Assembly (NCBI GenBank): GCA_023105745.1
Contig: JALGQZ010000011.1
Coordinates: forward strand, 25,997,975-26,061,974
DNA: 64,000 nt
DNA from: Austropuccinia psidii
Taxonomy: Eukaryota > Basidiomycota > Pucciniomycetes > Pucciniales > Sphaerophragmiaceae
Reading direction: 5' to 3'
The notes under the pieces were generated by a model that worked only from the letters and a program-made list of their open reading frames with translations, ran no database searches and had not been told where the DNA came from. How positions within the stretch are numbered: position 1 is the stretch's first letter; the number at the start of each line of letters is the position of its first letter. Below, piece after piece: positions 44,659 to 57,154 of the stretch. Position numbers and translations under genes: made by a program.

Positions 44659-45340
44659 GATTTCAGGAATAAAATTCAAAACAAATGAATAAAGAATCAA
44701 AATTTGCTTGAAGTCAAAATTTAACAATCAAATATTGAGTAAAATCAATGAATCAAAATTCAAAATAAAATCTTCAAATCAATAATCAATATGTAAAATC
44801 AATCAAAACAAATCTTGCAAAAATAAATCAATCAAATGAATTCTTAAAGTAAAATGACTTTTATATCAAAACTCTTGATGTGAAAAATGAGCAAAATCAA
44901 TGAAATTGTCAGGTCAATCAATTTTCTTGATGTCAGTATCAATTCATGTAAAATCAATAAATAAAATATGAGATCAAGTGAGTTCTTTTTAAAAATCAAA
45001 ATCCTTGAAGAGAGGATCAAATATTAATCTTGACATGAAGAATGTGTCTGAATAATTTTATGAGTAACTTGAAAATCCAATGAAAATTAAGATTGTGCCT
45101 GAATTATGAATGAAAATAAAAAATTGAATGATTTGAGATAAAATTTAAAAAAGAAAACAAAGAATAGATGGGTCAGCTTTTCAATTTTCAAAATGAAGGA
45201 TGATTGAGAGAAATTTGAGAGGTGACAATAAATCATAAAATTCATAAGCATTAAAGAATCATAATTTTGATGATATGAATGAATGAAATTATAAAAAAAA
45301 ATGAAGAAAATGAGAAGAAATTATGAGTTAATTAATATAA
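44659..45340 (-). other. Leader of element C
   Basis: AT-rich, with many AAATCAAT/AATCAATCA words; no coding region and no TGGGGGCC-type PBS beside the LTR. Confidence 0.5.
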
Positions 45341-46412
45341 TGTCACAGGGGCTCTTGTGAAAATCAATAGTGGCCTGGCACTCAGGAATCAAGAGCTCAC
45401 TTGGAGGGCTCCAAAGAATAAAGAAATAAGACATAAGATATTCCTTTAAAAAGAACAATGGAATTTGTAAAGGATATGAACACCAATATCCACTGACAGG
45501 AAAAGAAGGAAGGTGAAAATGACTGACTTAAGATTATCAGTATTTACTTTAATAAGTGAAAAGAAAATAAGGATAAAAATAAATCCAATATATTAATTAA
45601 CTGGGGAAAAAGTCCCCAGGTGATGAAAGGGGGACAGTTTATGTGAAAAGCTGAAAGGCTGATCCTGGAGGGTGAGCCAACTGGCTGTATTGTCTGAATT
45701 GGGCCAATACAGTTCTGGCTATCTTGAGAATTGAACTGTGTGACTGAATTCCCAAAGTGAAATATGAATTGGCCCAAATGGGCCAAGGCCATACAGGGTG
45801 CTTGATTACTACCTGTATGGACCAATTGAGTTGTCCAAGGAATGCTGAATACTTGATGCCTTGACAATGGTTGAAATAATTGATAACCTCTGATAATTGC
45901 CCTTAGAATTTTCCTGATGAGAATTGACAACCCAACTCCTGCAGGGCCGGGGGATTGGGATCCTCGAATGGTCTTCTGGTAGCCACCAGGGAATTGCCAG
46001 ACTGAATAGCTGAAAAATCCTCCTTCAAAATTGGTGATGGATTGAGGACTTGATTTGGAATCATGTAATTTGGTCCTGAAAGTGTAACCATTGGATTCCT
46101 GAGAAAAAATGGTTCATAATGGTATATTATACCATATATGCACCACTCCTGGATCCTTGAGTGCAGGGTGCATTGAGGAAGGAAAGGTCTTCCCCTCAAC
46201 TTGAGGGGAATCCTTTCTTGGAACTGAGCTGGTTGCCTCTGGTGGTTTCCAGAGGCCATGGGCAGAATTGTGGCCACTTGTGGTTCTTGGCCAATTTTGG
46301 GTCCTAAGGTGTTTTGGCCATTGCTGGGTTGGTTGGGTTTTGGGGCCAAAAATGGGTCAGGTGGCCCCACTTGTGGTTTGGGACCCACCTGGCCTTGGGG
46401 GCTGATGAGCTG
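45341..46412 (-). repeat. 5' LTR of family C, first segment
   Basis: Matches 37326-38470 of the 3' LTR, with visible differences. It is cut at 46412 by element A2 and resumes at 56411. Confidence 0.88.
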
Positions 46413-48185
46413 CATGAGCCTTAGAGGTATTTTCATATACCCAAAAGACCACAAATGATAAATTAGGATACAAATATAAATAGAATGAATTTATCTATAT
46501 TATAAAAATACAAATTGAAATATAAATACAAATTTATATTTCAAAATCAAAATTTCATTATACTTTAAAAATAAAATTACAATAAAATTGAAAATTATGA
46601 AAATACATTTTTACTTGTAAAATTTATGAAATTAAAATATTTTTGGTAAAAAGTTATATAAAATATATTATAGCTTTTTATCCAATAAATGAACATAAAG
46701 AAATTATCACACCATTGGATTCCTCATAAAAAATAAAGTGGGGTCATTCTGGATAAAATTTCTGTAACTCAACTCTAAATAAGCTTAAATTAAGTTTTTA
46801 GTATTTTTTGCACAAGCGTATGAGGATCCTCAAGACCTTAATTTAATTCACACCACATGTGGTGTTAACCATCAATTTTTGTGTTAAAATTGAGGTGTTG
46901 ATTGTAGTTTAAAAGCTATGAGGAATCAAAGTATTTTTAATTGAAAGGTCAAAATGTGAATGTGTAATAAATAAGTTAACTTTAATTTACATATGAGGTC
47001 TCAATTATTACAATTGTGTACTGTAAAAAATCAATTGAATTACATATGCAAATTCTTAGTATCATACATGATGATGAATTAAAGAAAAATAAATGGGAAA
47101 GATTAATTCTGGGGGGGAAAAGACACTCTAGCTCTAAGGGGGAGCTAGACCCCCAAACTCCTTGCTGACTGGCATGGGATGTCAAAATCCACACAAAAGT
47201 TCATTACTTTTGGCCTGGAATTGAGTCACAGGGTCTGTGACTCAATTGATGATGAGGTTTTGATACCAACCAGGGTAGTTTTAACTTCTGCCAAGCGGGT
47301 AAAACTACCCTTAAGTTGAAACAATGTTAGTAAAAACAGCTTTAACTGGTTTCTATGCCTCTTACACACATTCTGACGTGTTCTGAAGGCTCTAGACCAG
47401 GTATTGCTATAGTAATGCCTGATTTAAGGGTCTAAAATGGCTTAAACCAGCCCTTTTTTGGTTTAAACCAGGGTTCAATGATGCCATAATTGGCTTTTCT
47501 GTTGTCAGACTGTTTTTAACGACTGACAAGAGTAAATTTTACTTTTGAAGTAAGAAAATTGATGGCTTTAAAAGAATGTCTTCTTTGCCCCACTTTTCTC
47601 TTCATGTTAGAATCTTTTCCTTTTATAATTAGTTTAAACACTGTTGAACCAATCAATAAAAGATTCCAACCACCCTTTTTAAACACTTAAAACCTTTTAA
47701 CCACATGAAAAAATCATTATAATTATTGTTTATAACTCTTATAATCATTCTTACCCCTGAACCACCCCAAAAGTGAATTAAAGCATCTTTCATCACTGTT
47801 AACTTTGTCACTTTGTTTCCAAATTCACTTTTGTCACTTTTGGGTGTGTTTTCTCTTAAAATATATTTTTAAAGACTTTTTCTTTAATTAATTTCTTGAA
47901 GCTCTTTGCTCAATTAATTGCAATTGAAATTGCTCTTGAAGAAATTTCTGTTGTAGCCTTAAATATCTCTTGTAGAGAATTTTTGGATAAATCTTTATTG
48001 TTGGTAATACAATAAATATTTATTATATTATTGTTTTGTACTTAAAAATTTAAAACAATAAAATTTGGTTGTTTCCTCTTAAAAATACTATTTCTTACTA
48101 TTTTTAAATAATTTTACCTTATACAAATTTTGAGGACAGGAAAGGTACGTGATATTTTATCAAAGTTTCATATCCACACCTTAAA
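46413..48185 (+). repeat. 5' LTR of A2
   Basis: 1773 bp. Keeps the 16-bp palindrome (46850-46865). The TATA box is mutated to TTTAAA. Ends CCTTAAA instead of CCTTACA. Confidence 0.88.
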
Positions 48186-48206
48186 TTTGGCGGCCCAGCC
48201 GTAATA
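48186..48206 (+). promoter_or_regulatory. Primer-binding-site-like motif of A2
   Basis: TTTGGCGGCCCAGCCGTAA, two changes from A1. Confidence 0.6.
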
Positions 48207-48330
48207 TTTTAGCTGTGACATAATTTTTACTTTTTCTAATCTTTTTTCTTATATTGAAAAATTCAAAAATATATAAAAAATACTTATAATTCAAAAAATC
48301 CTTAAAAAATAATTTCTTTTTATAATTATA

Positions 48331-49319
48331 AGTGAGGCTTCATTTTTTATTTTTCTTTTGAAAAACCTATTTTTTACTTAATTAATTGGCTTTTTCATTA
48401 GTTTTAGTGTCTGATAACGTTGTAAGACAAGAAAATATTGAAACAGTATCCACAGTTACTAGCATTATTCCTGCAAGCACTGTGATTTCTGATCATAATA
48501 GCACTGGTATTATACCTCAGAATAACTGACAAGAGCCAATTTCTGTTGAATTGATAAACTTGGATATCAGGAATACTCTTCAGAAAGCTAAATATTTGGC
48601 AAATAGTAAGTTTTTGATGTAAAATTACTATTTTAAACCTTTTTAATCATGAGATATGCCTTCAACCAGATCAGGAGCAAGCTATAAGCCCTCAAGTAGC
48701 TCCCAAAAAGGTCATAGACGTGATTATGGCAGAAGCCAATCAGATACAGAAGGATAAGGGTCAGTAAAGGACTTCCAAAGCAATAAACTGTCCAATTCTG
48801 AAGCTGATGACACTATTTTACCTTCAAGAAGAGCTGACACAGCCACAAGAAGGCTCCGTGGACATTTACAAAGCCAGCCAAAAGGCATACAATAATGCAC
48901 GGCAGCACAAAGAGTACCAGATCCTTGCAGATCTGTGGAAAAACTGCATGAACTTATACCTGACTGTAAGAAAATTCCTTGGTCATCCCAACACTTGAAA
49001 GTTACTCAATGGATGGCATCCATTGTTGGAAAAGAATAAAATGATGCTTTTAACAGCAGAATGGAGGAAAAACAACCCTCCACCACCAAAGCAAGTGCCA
49101 AGACCAGCCCCAGTGGCCAGCAGCAGCAATTCCAACATGAAAAAGCAGCCACAAGCTCAAAACAAGGGCAAAGGGAAGGCACCAGCCCCAAATCCTTACA
49201 GCCAGGGCTACAGGATTCCAAAGATTCAGAATGATGGAATGGAAAATGTATTTCAGATGGCCAGAACAATGATGGAATTACAGAAGAAGGAGGAAGCCAT
49301 ATTAATATTCCCGAAATGA
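48331..49319 (+). pseudogene. ORF1 of A2 (predicted spliced frame), broken by stops
   Basis: Predicted introns 48332-48407 (76 nt) and 48606-48669 (64 nt); exons 48408-48605 (198 nt) and 48670-49319 (650 nt), the same lengths as in A1. The spliced frame has stops near 48529, 48766 and 48998. The rest matches A1: DIYKASQKAYNN, EYQILADLWKNCMNLYLTV, NPPPPKQVPR and a C-terminal helix. It ends with TGA overlapping an ATG (ATGA, 49316-49319), as in A1. Confidence 0.6.
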
Positions 49320-50830
49320 TTTCTGCGATATTTGATTTCATCCCAGAGTTGTATGAAGCTATAAATGACTTGAAAAAACATTTCTCTGATAAAAATAAAA
49401 CCATTTGTGACAACATTAAAACAAACAGCTTGAGTCTGTGCCAAATTAATGAAAAACATATGTGTTTTGAAAATGTTTTAAGAACAATTAAAACTTCCAA
49501 TAATGATAATTCTTTTGGCAATAAAATGAATGAACAATCTGCCGTTATTAAAGAATTAACAGACAAATATTCTAAATTCAATATTGATGACATAATTGAA
49601 ACAAGAATTAAATAAGCCATTAATATTATCAATACAGCTAACAAGAAAGTCCTTGATGACATTTCAAATTCATTTACTGAAGTAAAGACATATACGATTG
49701 CCTTGAGAAAGTGTTTTGATGCTTCACAAGAAGAAGTATCAAAATTATCAATGAAATTGAATCAAGTAACTGCTGATGATACAAGACAGACAGAGTTATG
49801 GCAAGAACTGACACATAAAGAAGACATGTATAAAATTGAAGTATTAAATATAATACAAGCCTTCCAACATGAATACAGGAATTCCCAAAGGTGTAGCAAC
49901 AGTAAAATGAATGATATTCAACAAATACTGAACACCTTACCAAGAATGTCTACACCAATGAATCAAAATGAGGGCACAAGCATTCCAAATCCACAAGTAT
50001 TGGATCCTGATAATTCATAGTTAAAAAATGAATTATTCACTTCTTTTCATCACTTAGAACCATCAATGGGCCAAGCACTTTTGCAAGAAGTACCAAAACT
50101 TAAAGAATGGCCTCACTTCAGTGGTGAAGGAGAATATGAACGTGTCGAATTCATCAGAGGAATTGACATGATTAAAGAAGATTTTGAATTACCAGACAGA
50201 TTGGTAACGGCAAGATTTAAAACCTTGTTTACCAGATCAGCTCACAGATGGTATATCAAATTAAGACAAGCACATGGACACCAAAGTTGGACTTGGTGGA
50301 AAACCCAAATTATCAACAAGTGAGGCAATGATGCTTGGAGATTTAAAGTGGAAACAGCCTTTGAATCTGCCAAATTTAATGCTGATAAAAACAAAGCTTT
50401 ACCATGGTTTCCCAACAAAAAGACTGATTAACAGCATTGTATCCTGACATGTCAGAATTTATGATCCACAGAAAGATTCTGAGACAATGTGGAGGTGACT
50501 CAGAGCATGCTGTTAAAAGCAGGACTACTGAAAAATCTTCAGCAGAGGATATTATCAATATATTACAAGAGGTAACCACCAGAAACACAATTGGGTCTAG
50601 TAGGGTGAATCTCAAAGCAAGGTTTGATAAACCTTGGAAAGATTCTGTGGATATAAACCCCAAAGAAAACTCTAATAATGTTAAGTATAAGTCTGCAGAT
50701 ACAGTCAGAAAGTGCCATATTTTCCAAAGCACCACTGGTCTAGCCAATACATGTCCAAAAAGGGGGAAAATCAATGAAATTGATATTGAAAAGGAACCTG
50801 ATGTTGAGAAATATGACATAATTGAAGACA
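48656..50830 (+). pseudogene. gag: Gag (long frame) of A2, degenerate
   Basis: ATG 48656 lies inside predicted intron 2; the frame has at least two stops over ORF1. Recognisable Gag begins at 49316 (MISAIFDFIPELYEAI), with a coiled coil to 50020, then capsid 50066-50323 (WPHFSGEGEYERVEFI, SAHRWYIKLRQAHGHQSW), a stop (W to TGA), a frameshift near 50415, then the capsid end and the knuckle CHIFQSTTGLANTC (50713-50755), in which the second Cys and the His are lost. Confidence 0.8.
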
Positions 50831-52160
50831 ATTCAGAGAATAAGTCATCAATATTCTCTGAATCTTCAAGAGATATAGAAAATATAAATGCCACTTTTGA
50901 CATTATGGAATCCTATTCCCACTTGCCACAATTGAGCAATGGTCAACTTGATTTATCAAAAGTTCAAGATGCACAACTTTTGAAAACCAAAACAAACAGG
51001 GGGAAAGGTTATACAGCTGGTAACTCCTGTATAACAGAAGTTGTGATTGACAACAAGCCCACTAAATGTTTGCTTGACCAAGGAGCCTTCTGCTTTTGTG
51101 TTGGTAAATGTTTTCTTCAAATTTGGGTACCAAATTTTGAAGACCAATTGTTACCAATTGATCATATAAAACTCAATAGTGCAAGTAATCCAATGAAAGC
51201 ATGGGGAACTTTTGAGAACATTTTCATATTGCCACACATTAATGGGAATTTAAGAATCACAGGTGAATTTGTTGTTATGGAGAACTGCTCTAGTTCCCAT
51301 TTTATATTGGGAAATGACTATTTAATCATGTATGGGATAGATTTGCATAACAGAAAAAGACAGATACTTTACTATTGGAGACAATAAGCGTCAGAAATTT
51401 GCCTTTTTACCATCTAAAGGATAAATTACAGTAAATAAAGTATTACCAGTCAGCTTAGAATTGGAAAAATTTAAATCTGAACAGTTGAGGATAGCTGAAA
51501 TAAGCCTTCATCTGACTGATAAACAAGAAAATGAACTCTCTTCCCTTTTGTATTAACACAAAGGAGCACTTGCTTCAGATAAAGAACCTCTAGGAGCAAT
51601 TATTGGTCATGAAGCTGACATCATTATTGATATTGGGAGACCATATTGACCACTCTTAAGGAGACCTGCATACCCAGCAAGTCCCAAGTCAAGAGAAGCT
51701 CTGGAAGCTCATATCAAAGAACTTCTAGACCTTGGTGTAATAAGAAAAGTTGGCCATAATGTTGAGGTAGAAATAACTACACCAGTCATAGTAGCATGGC
51801 ATAATGGAAAATCCAGAATGGTTGGAGGCTTTAGAGCTCTGAACACTTACACTGTTCCAGATAGGTACCCAATACAAAAATCCAAATTGCCCTTACTCAA
51901 ATATCTCAAGCGGTGTATATAACCACTATGGATGCCCTTAAAGGATTCCATCAAAATGTGGTGACACCAAGAGAAAGAAAATATTTGAGAATTATTGTTC
52001 ATTGTGGAGTGTATGAATAATCAAGAATGCCCTTTGGTATCAAAAATGCACCTTCACACTTCCAAAGAATGATGAATGAAATCTTCCCTGAAGAACCTTC
52101 AGAGGGATAGTTAATCATTTACATTGACAATGTTGCTTTCTGTTCCAAGACTTGGGAAGA
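50831..52160 (+). pseudogene. Protease and RT N-terminal part of A2, degenerate
   Basis: Protease continues in the 316-codon frame ending 51387: LLDQGAFCFCVG (DQG for the active-site DTG/DSG) and FILGNDYLIMYG. After a frameshift, RT follows with LRRPAYPASPKSREAL, TTPVIVAWHNGKSRMVGG, MPFGIKNAPSHFQRMMNE, a TAG stop in place of Trp near 52108, and the active site YIDN (52120-52131) instead of YIDD. Confidence 0.8.
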
Positions 52161-52164
52161 GAAC

Positions 52165-53955
52165 ATGTACAGATTGTCCAGAGTTTTGACAGAAACTCAA
52201 TTAGTGAACATGAAAATCTTTTTGAAGAAATGTCATTTTGGATTTAAAGAACTTAAAGCACTAGGACATGTTGTATCTGGTTTGTCCCTTGGAATTGACA
52301 AAAACAAAGCTGCAGCAGTATTGCTAAAACCCATGCCGCAGAACAAGGAGGAAATTCAGTCATTTTTAGGTTTTTCAGGATATTACAGGAAACACATTAA
52401 AGATTTTGCATCTATAGCAAGACCACTTTATAAACTGTGTGACAAAGACACAGTATTTGGAGTGACTGTTGACAGAGTCAAAGCTTTTGAGTCTCTAAGA
52501 GAGGCCTTGACCACTGCTCCACTCTTACTGATGCCAGACTTTAATCTTCCTTTTAAATTGTATATTGATGCATCAGGGGATGGGCTGGGTGCTACACTTC
52601 ACCAGGTTCAGATCATAAATGATAAATCTGTGGAAGGACCCATATGTTTCATATCCAGGAAAATCAAACCAACTGCAGCCAGATATGGAGCAAGTCAAAT
52701 GGAATGTCTATGCCTTGTCTGGGCCTTGGAAAAATTGAACTACTTCTTAGAGGGGTGTGTTTTTGAAGTGATAACAGATTTTACAGCTGTCAAATCACTT
52801 TTAAACATGAAAACACCTAACAGACATATGCTCAGATGGCAAATAGCCATACAAGAATACAGAGGCAATATGAATATTGTTCATAAAGATGGGAATATTT
52901 ATAGAAATGCAGATGGACTAAGCAGATGGGCCTTAAAAAATGATATTGATAATCCTGCTTATGTGCCAGAGGAAGCTTCACCACATATCCCAATAGAAAG
53001 AATAAGTGTTACAGACTTGACCAACACCTTCTTCGAAGAAGTAAGAAACAGTTACACTCAGGATAAGAATTGTAGCATCTTATGCCAACTACTTAACAAA
53101 GACTGTAAAGACATTTCTATAATACATTCCTTGGATGAAGTATGGAAGAAAATTTATGATGAAGGAAGATTTCACCTACTGGATGGTATAATTTACCACA
53201 GGACCAAGCACACATCTGTCATGACAGTTGTGGATAGGTCATTAATAAATCTTGTACTGAAAGAATGTCATGACAGCCCCTTTTCAGGACATCTTTCTGA
53301 AGACAGAACAAGAGAAAAAGTGAAGACCTGCATATGGTGGCCAATGTGGCAGAAAGATGTTGCAGAGTATTGCAAAACCTGTGATAGATGCCAAAAGGCG
53401 AATAAATTTACTGGAAAGAGACTTGGAAATATGATCAAAATCCAGGAACCCAGCAGACCTTGGAAAATTGTCCATATGGACTGGGTAACTGGCCTACCAC
53501 CAGGAGGTTACAGAAGTTATAATTCTTGCCTAGTGATTGTAGACAGATTCAGTAAAACTCTAATCTTTTTACCATGTCACAAAAATGATACAGCCATGGA
53601 TACAGCTCTTCTGATATGGAATAGAGTTGTGTCATGGACTGGCATATTTACAAATATCATTAGTGACAGGGAGCCCAAATTCACTTCAGAACTATGGACA
53701 AATATTCACCAATTATTTGGCACTAAGGTGTCTTTCTCTACAGCCTACCACCCACAGGCTGATGGTCTGGCTGAAAGGATGATACAGACCTTAGAGGAAA
53801 TGGTAAGAAGATTTTGTGCATATGGCCTTGAATTCAAAGATTGTGATGGATTTAACCATGATTGGTGTACTCTGTTACCAGCACTGGAATTAGCATATGA
53901 AACATCAATCCATGCCAGTACCAATCAAACTCCTGCTATCCTAGAAAACGGATGA
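52165..53955 (+). CDS. RT thumb, RNase H and integrase of A2 (596 open codons)
   Basis: Longest intact Pol stretch of the window. Order: RT thumb ([25 protein letters not shown]), connection ([18 protein letters not shown]), RNase H ([56 protein letters not shown]), linker, integrase zinc domain ([19 protein letters not shown]), core with Asp ([12 protein letters not shown]), Asp ([12 protein letters not shown]) and Glu ([11 protein letters not shown]). The integrase triad looks complete. The frame ends at a TGA where A1 has Trp (GGATGG). No natural start codon; it is an internal piece of the Gag-Pol polyprotein. Confidence 0.88.
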   Translation: MYRLSRVLTETQLVNMKIFLKKCHFGFKELKALGHVVSGLSLGIDKNKAAAVLLKPMPQNKEEIQSFLGFSGYYRKHIKDFASIARPLYKLCDKDTVFGVTVDRVKAFESLREALTTAPLLLMPDFNLPFKLYIDASGDGLGATLHQVQIINDKSVEGPICFISRKIKPTAARYGASQMECLCLVWALEKLNYFLEGCVFEVITDFTAVKSLLNMKTPNRHMLRWQIAIQEYRGNMNIVHKDGNIYRNADGLSRWALKNDIDNPAYVPEEASPHIPIERISVTDLTNTFFEEVRNSYTQDKNCSILCQLLNKDCKDISIIHSLDEVWKKIYDEGRFHLLDGIIYHRTKHTSVMTVVDRSLINLVLKECHDSPFSGHLSEDRTREKVKTCIWWPMWQKDVAEYCKTCDRCQKANKFTGKRLGNMIKIQEPSRPWKIVHMDWVTGLPPGGYRSYNSCLVIVDRFSKTLIFLPCHKNDTAMDTALLIWNRVVSWTGIFTNIISDREPKFTSELWTNIHQLFGTKVSFSTAYHPQADGLAERMIQTLEEMVRRFCAYGLEFKDCDGFNHDWCTLLPALELAYETSIHASTNQTPAILENG

Positions 53956-54540
53956 AAACCCAAATTACCTCAAGATTCCTTGAGGAAATATTTGATTGAA
54001 ATACATCCCACAGCTGCTAGCTTCACGGGAATGATAGATAAAGCTAGGAAGCATGCAGTAAAGTTCATGGAAGACTCTTTTGCATATGCAAAGGAAAAAT
54101 GGGATAAATCACATGCAACTCCAGATTTCAAAGTGGGGGATTTAGTTCTTGTATCCACCACTAATTTCAATAACATCAAAGGATGTAAAAAGCTGAAAGA
54201 CTCCTTTGCAGGACCTTTTGTTCTTAAGGCCCTCTATGGAGAAAATTCTGTTGAAGTAGAGTTATCTGAAGAACTTAGCAATAAGCATCCTCCATTTCCA
54301 GTGAGCTTGATAAAGCCATATAAATTTAGTGAGGCTGAAAGATTTCCCTTGAGGAATAAATTTCCGCAAGTTATACCTCCTATTGAGTCATCTGGTAGTA
54401 AGAAAATTACCAACGTTTTCAAAGAAAGAAAGTTGAGAACCAACAAAGTAAGGGAATACCTTGTTAGGTACAGTGACCCAACTTGTGAGGATGAATTGTT
54501 GCCAGAAAAAGACATGCCTGAAGCTACTAAACTTCTCTGA
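53956..54540 (+). pseudogene. Integrase C-terminal and chromodomain-like tail of A2
   Basis: 186 open codons from 53980 with GDLVLVSTTNFNNIKGCKKL, VELSEELSNKHPPFPVSLIKPY and REYLVRYSDPTCEDELL. It is separated from the core by the stop near 53955 and ends at TGA 54538, one residue-level change earlier than A1. Confidence 0.85.
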
Positions 54541-54591
54541 AGGTTCATAAATACTAGAAATAACAATATTACAAAGTAATATTCTTTTTTT

Positions 54592-54603
54592 AGGGGGAGG
54601 GAA
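54592..54603 (+). promoter_or_regulatory. Polypurine tract of A2
   Basis: AGGGGGAGGGAA directly before the 3' LTR. Confidence 0.85.
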
Positions 54604-56405
54604 TGTGTGCCTTAGGGGTATTTTCATATACCCAAAAGACCACAAATGATAAATTAAGATACAAAGATAAATAAAATAAATTTATTTATATTATAAACAT
54701 AAAAATTGAAATATGAATACAAACTTATATTAAAAATCAAAATTCAATTATAATTTAAAAATAAAATTGCAATAAAATTTATAATTATGAAAATACATTT
54801 TTACTTGTAAAAATTAAGTAAAAATGAATTTTTAATAAAAATTATGAAATTAAAATATTTTTGGTAAAACGTTTTATACAATATATTATAGCTTTTATCC
54901 AATAAATAAACATAAAGAAATTATCACACCATTGGATTCCTCATAAAAAATAAAGTGAGGTCACTTCTGGATGAAATTTCTGTAACTCAACTCTAAATAA
55001 GCTTAAATTAACTTTTTGGTATTTTTTGTACAAAAGTATGAAGATCCTCAAAGCCTTAATTTAATTCAAACCACATGTGGTGTTAACCATCAATTTTTGT
55101 GTTAAAATTGAGGTGTTGTGTTTAGCTTAGAGGTTATGAGGAATTGAAGTATTTTCAATTGAAATGTCAAAATGTGCACATGTATTACATAAGTGAGCTT
55201 TAATTTACATATGAGGTATGAATTATTAAAGATTTGTAATGAAAAAACTCAATTGAATTACATGATGAGGAATTAAAGAAAAACTAAATTGGAAAGATTA
55301 ATTCTGGGGGGGAAAAGACACTTTGGCTCTAAGGGGGAGCTAGACCCCCACAATCCTTGCTGCCTGGAGTGGGATGTCAAAATTCACGCAAAAGCTCATT
55401 ACTTTTGTCCTGGAATTGAGTCACAGGGTCTGTGACTCAATTGATGATGAGGTTTTGATATCAACCAGGGTAGTTTTAACTGCTGCCACAAGCGTAAAAC
55501 TACCCTTAAGTTAAAAAAATGTTAGTAAAAACATTTTTAACTGTTTTCTATGCCTTTTACACACATTCTGACGTGGTTTGAAGGCTCTATACTAGGTATT
55601 TCTATAGTAATGGCTGATCTAAGGGTCTAAAATTGCTAAAAATAGCAAAAAAATGGCTTAAACCAACCCTTTGTTTGGTTTAAACCAGGGTTCAATGATC
55701 CCATAATTGGCTTTTCTGTTGTCAGACTGTTTTCCACGACTGAAAAAAGTAAAATTCACTTTTGGTGTAAGAAAATTGATGGCTATAAAAGAATGTCTTC
55801 TTTGCCCCACTTTTCTCTTCATGTTAGAATCTTTTCCTTTTATAATTAGTTTAAACACTGTTAAAGAAATCAATAAAAGACTCCAACCACTGTTTTGTAA
55901 ACATTTTAAAGCTTTTAACCACGTGAAAAATCATTATAATCATTGTTTGTAACTCTTATAATCATTTTTACCCCTGAACCACCCCAAAAGTGAAATAAAT
56001 CATCTTTAATCACTTTTAACTTTGTCACTTTGTTTCCAAATTCACTTTTGTCACTTTTGGGTGTTTTTTCTCTTTAAATATATTTTTAAAAACTTTGTTC
56101 TTTAGTTAATTGCCTGCAGTTCTTTGCTCAATTAATTCCAATTGAAATTGCTCTTGAAGAAATTTCTTTTGTAGCCTTAAATATCTCTTGTAGAGTATTT
56201 TTGGATAAATCTTTATTGTTGGTAAAACAATAAATATTTATTATATTAGTGTTTGATACTTAAAAAGTTGAAAACAATGAAATTGGCATGTTTTCTCTTT
56301 AAAAATACTATTTCTTACTATTCTTAAATAATTTCATCTCATACAAATTTTGAGGACAGGAAAAGTACTTGATATTTTATCAAATTTTTATATCTGCACC
56401 TTACA
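54604..56405 (+). repeat. 3' LTR of A2
   Basis: 1802 bp, TGTGTGCC...CCTTACA. The palindrome (55069-55084) has one change. The TATA box is intact (GGCTATAAAAG near 55782). Confidence 0.88.
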
Positions 56406-56410
56406 AGCTT

Positions 56411-56873
56411 CCCCCTTGGCCCTTTTTGGCCTCATTGGATTTGGGCCAAAAAGGGCCTAATGGTCCCAAGGACCTCGGGCTGTAGAGGCCATAGGGGGCC
56501 TAAATGGCCCAAAAAGGCCATAGGGGGCCTAAATGGCCCAAAAAGGCCATAGGGGGCCTAAATGGCCCAAAAAGGCCATTTAGGCCAAAACCCCCATATT
56601 ATAAGGGCCCTGGTGGTGGTTAGAGGGGCCATAGGCCCCTGGAAGACTGAATTGACCCCCATGCCCAAAAAAAGGATAATGGCCTGGCAGTTGGTGATGT
56701 GGAGAATTGGCCCATAAGGCCAATGAAGGCAGGATAATGCCAGTGGAAGGGTGATATGGCCAAGAGGGCACAATTGGCCATAAAAGTATTATATGGCCAA
56801 CTGACCATAAACTAGGTTCAGGCTGGAATTGCCACAACACGCATTGAGGGGATGATTATTTGTGGTTGTGACA
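56411..56873 (-). repeat. 5' LTR of family C, second segment
   Basis: Continues 45341-46412. Contains the 29-bp tandem repeat described below and ends GGTTGTGACA. Confidence 0.88.
56487..56573. repeat. 29-bp tandem repeat, three copies, in the family C 5' LTR
   Basis: The unit starts GGCCATAGGGGGCCTAAATG and continues with GCCCAAAAA. The 3' LTR of the same element has only one related copy (near 38565), so the array grew after insertion or was inherited differently. Confidence 0.85.
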
Positions 56874-57135
56874 CTTTTATGAAATTAATTTATAATATAA
56901 AATTATTTTTAATTCATAAATATCCTTTTTAATAACTAGAGTAGCTCAAATAAAGTTCTTGCAAGTCTAAGGATGTGAAAAAACATGTGTAAGACAGTAT
57001 AATTGCTTTTCAAATGCCTCAATAGCTTTTGAAATCAATAAATAGAAGATTATTATATAATCTTATGATTCTCATTATAACTTATTATTGGATAAACCCA
57101 ATGAGAATCTTTTCAAAGGTCTTTTCAAGTAAATA
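56874..57135 (-). other. Leader of element E, right part
   Basis: AT-rich; no gene. Its left part lies at 37114-37325, beyond element C. Confidence 0.5.
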
Positions 57136-57154
57136 CCAAGGTCAGGCCCTCAAA
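57136..57154 (-). promoter_or_regulatory. Primer-binding-site-like motif of element E
   Basis: Minus strand TTTGAGGGCCTGACCTTGG beside the LTR end; similar to the B motif with a few changes. Confidence 0.55.

Larger units (their letters stand above)
46413..56405 (+). mobile_element. Element A2: full-length family A retrotransposon, older and degenerate
   Basis: 9993 bp: 5' LTR 46413-48185, PBS, ORF1/Gag, protease, RT, RNase H, integrase, polypurine tract, 3' LTR 54604-56405. Flanks AGCTG (46408-46412) and AGCTT (56406-56410) are a target duplication with one mismatch, and joining them restores family C LTR sequence. The first two bases of the 5' LTR have changed from TG to CA. The two LTRs differ by many substitutions and indels, so it is much older than A1. 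Many stops, but it keeps all domains and shows what A1 has lost. Confidence 0.9.
37326..56873 (-). mobile_element. Family C chromovirus (minus strand), 5' LTR split by element A2
   Basis: LTRs 37326-38876 (3') and 45341-56873 (5', interrupted at 46412/56411) begin TGTCACAGGGGC and end GGTTGTGACA on the plus strand. The body 38877-45340 encodes Gag, protease, RT, RNase H, integrase and a chromodomain on the minus strand. Flanks are ATTTT (37321-37325) and CTTTT (56874-56878), a target duplication with one mismatch. It inserted into the leader of element E. A different lineage from A, B and E by protein sequence. I see no PBS of the A/B type. Confidence 0.85.
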
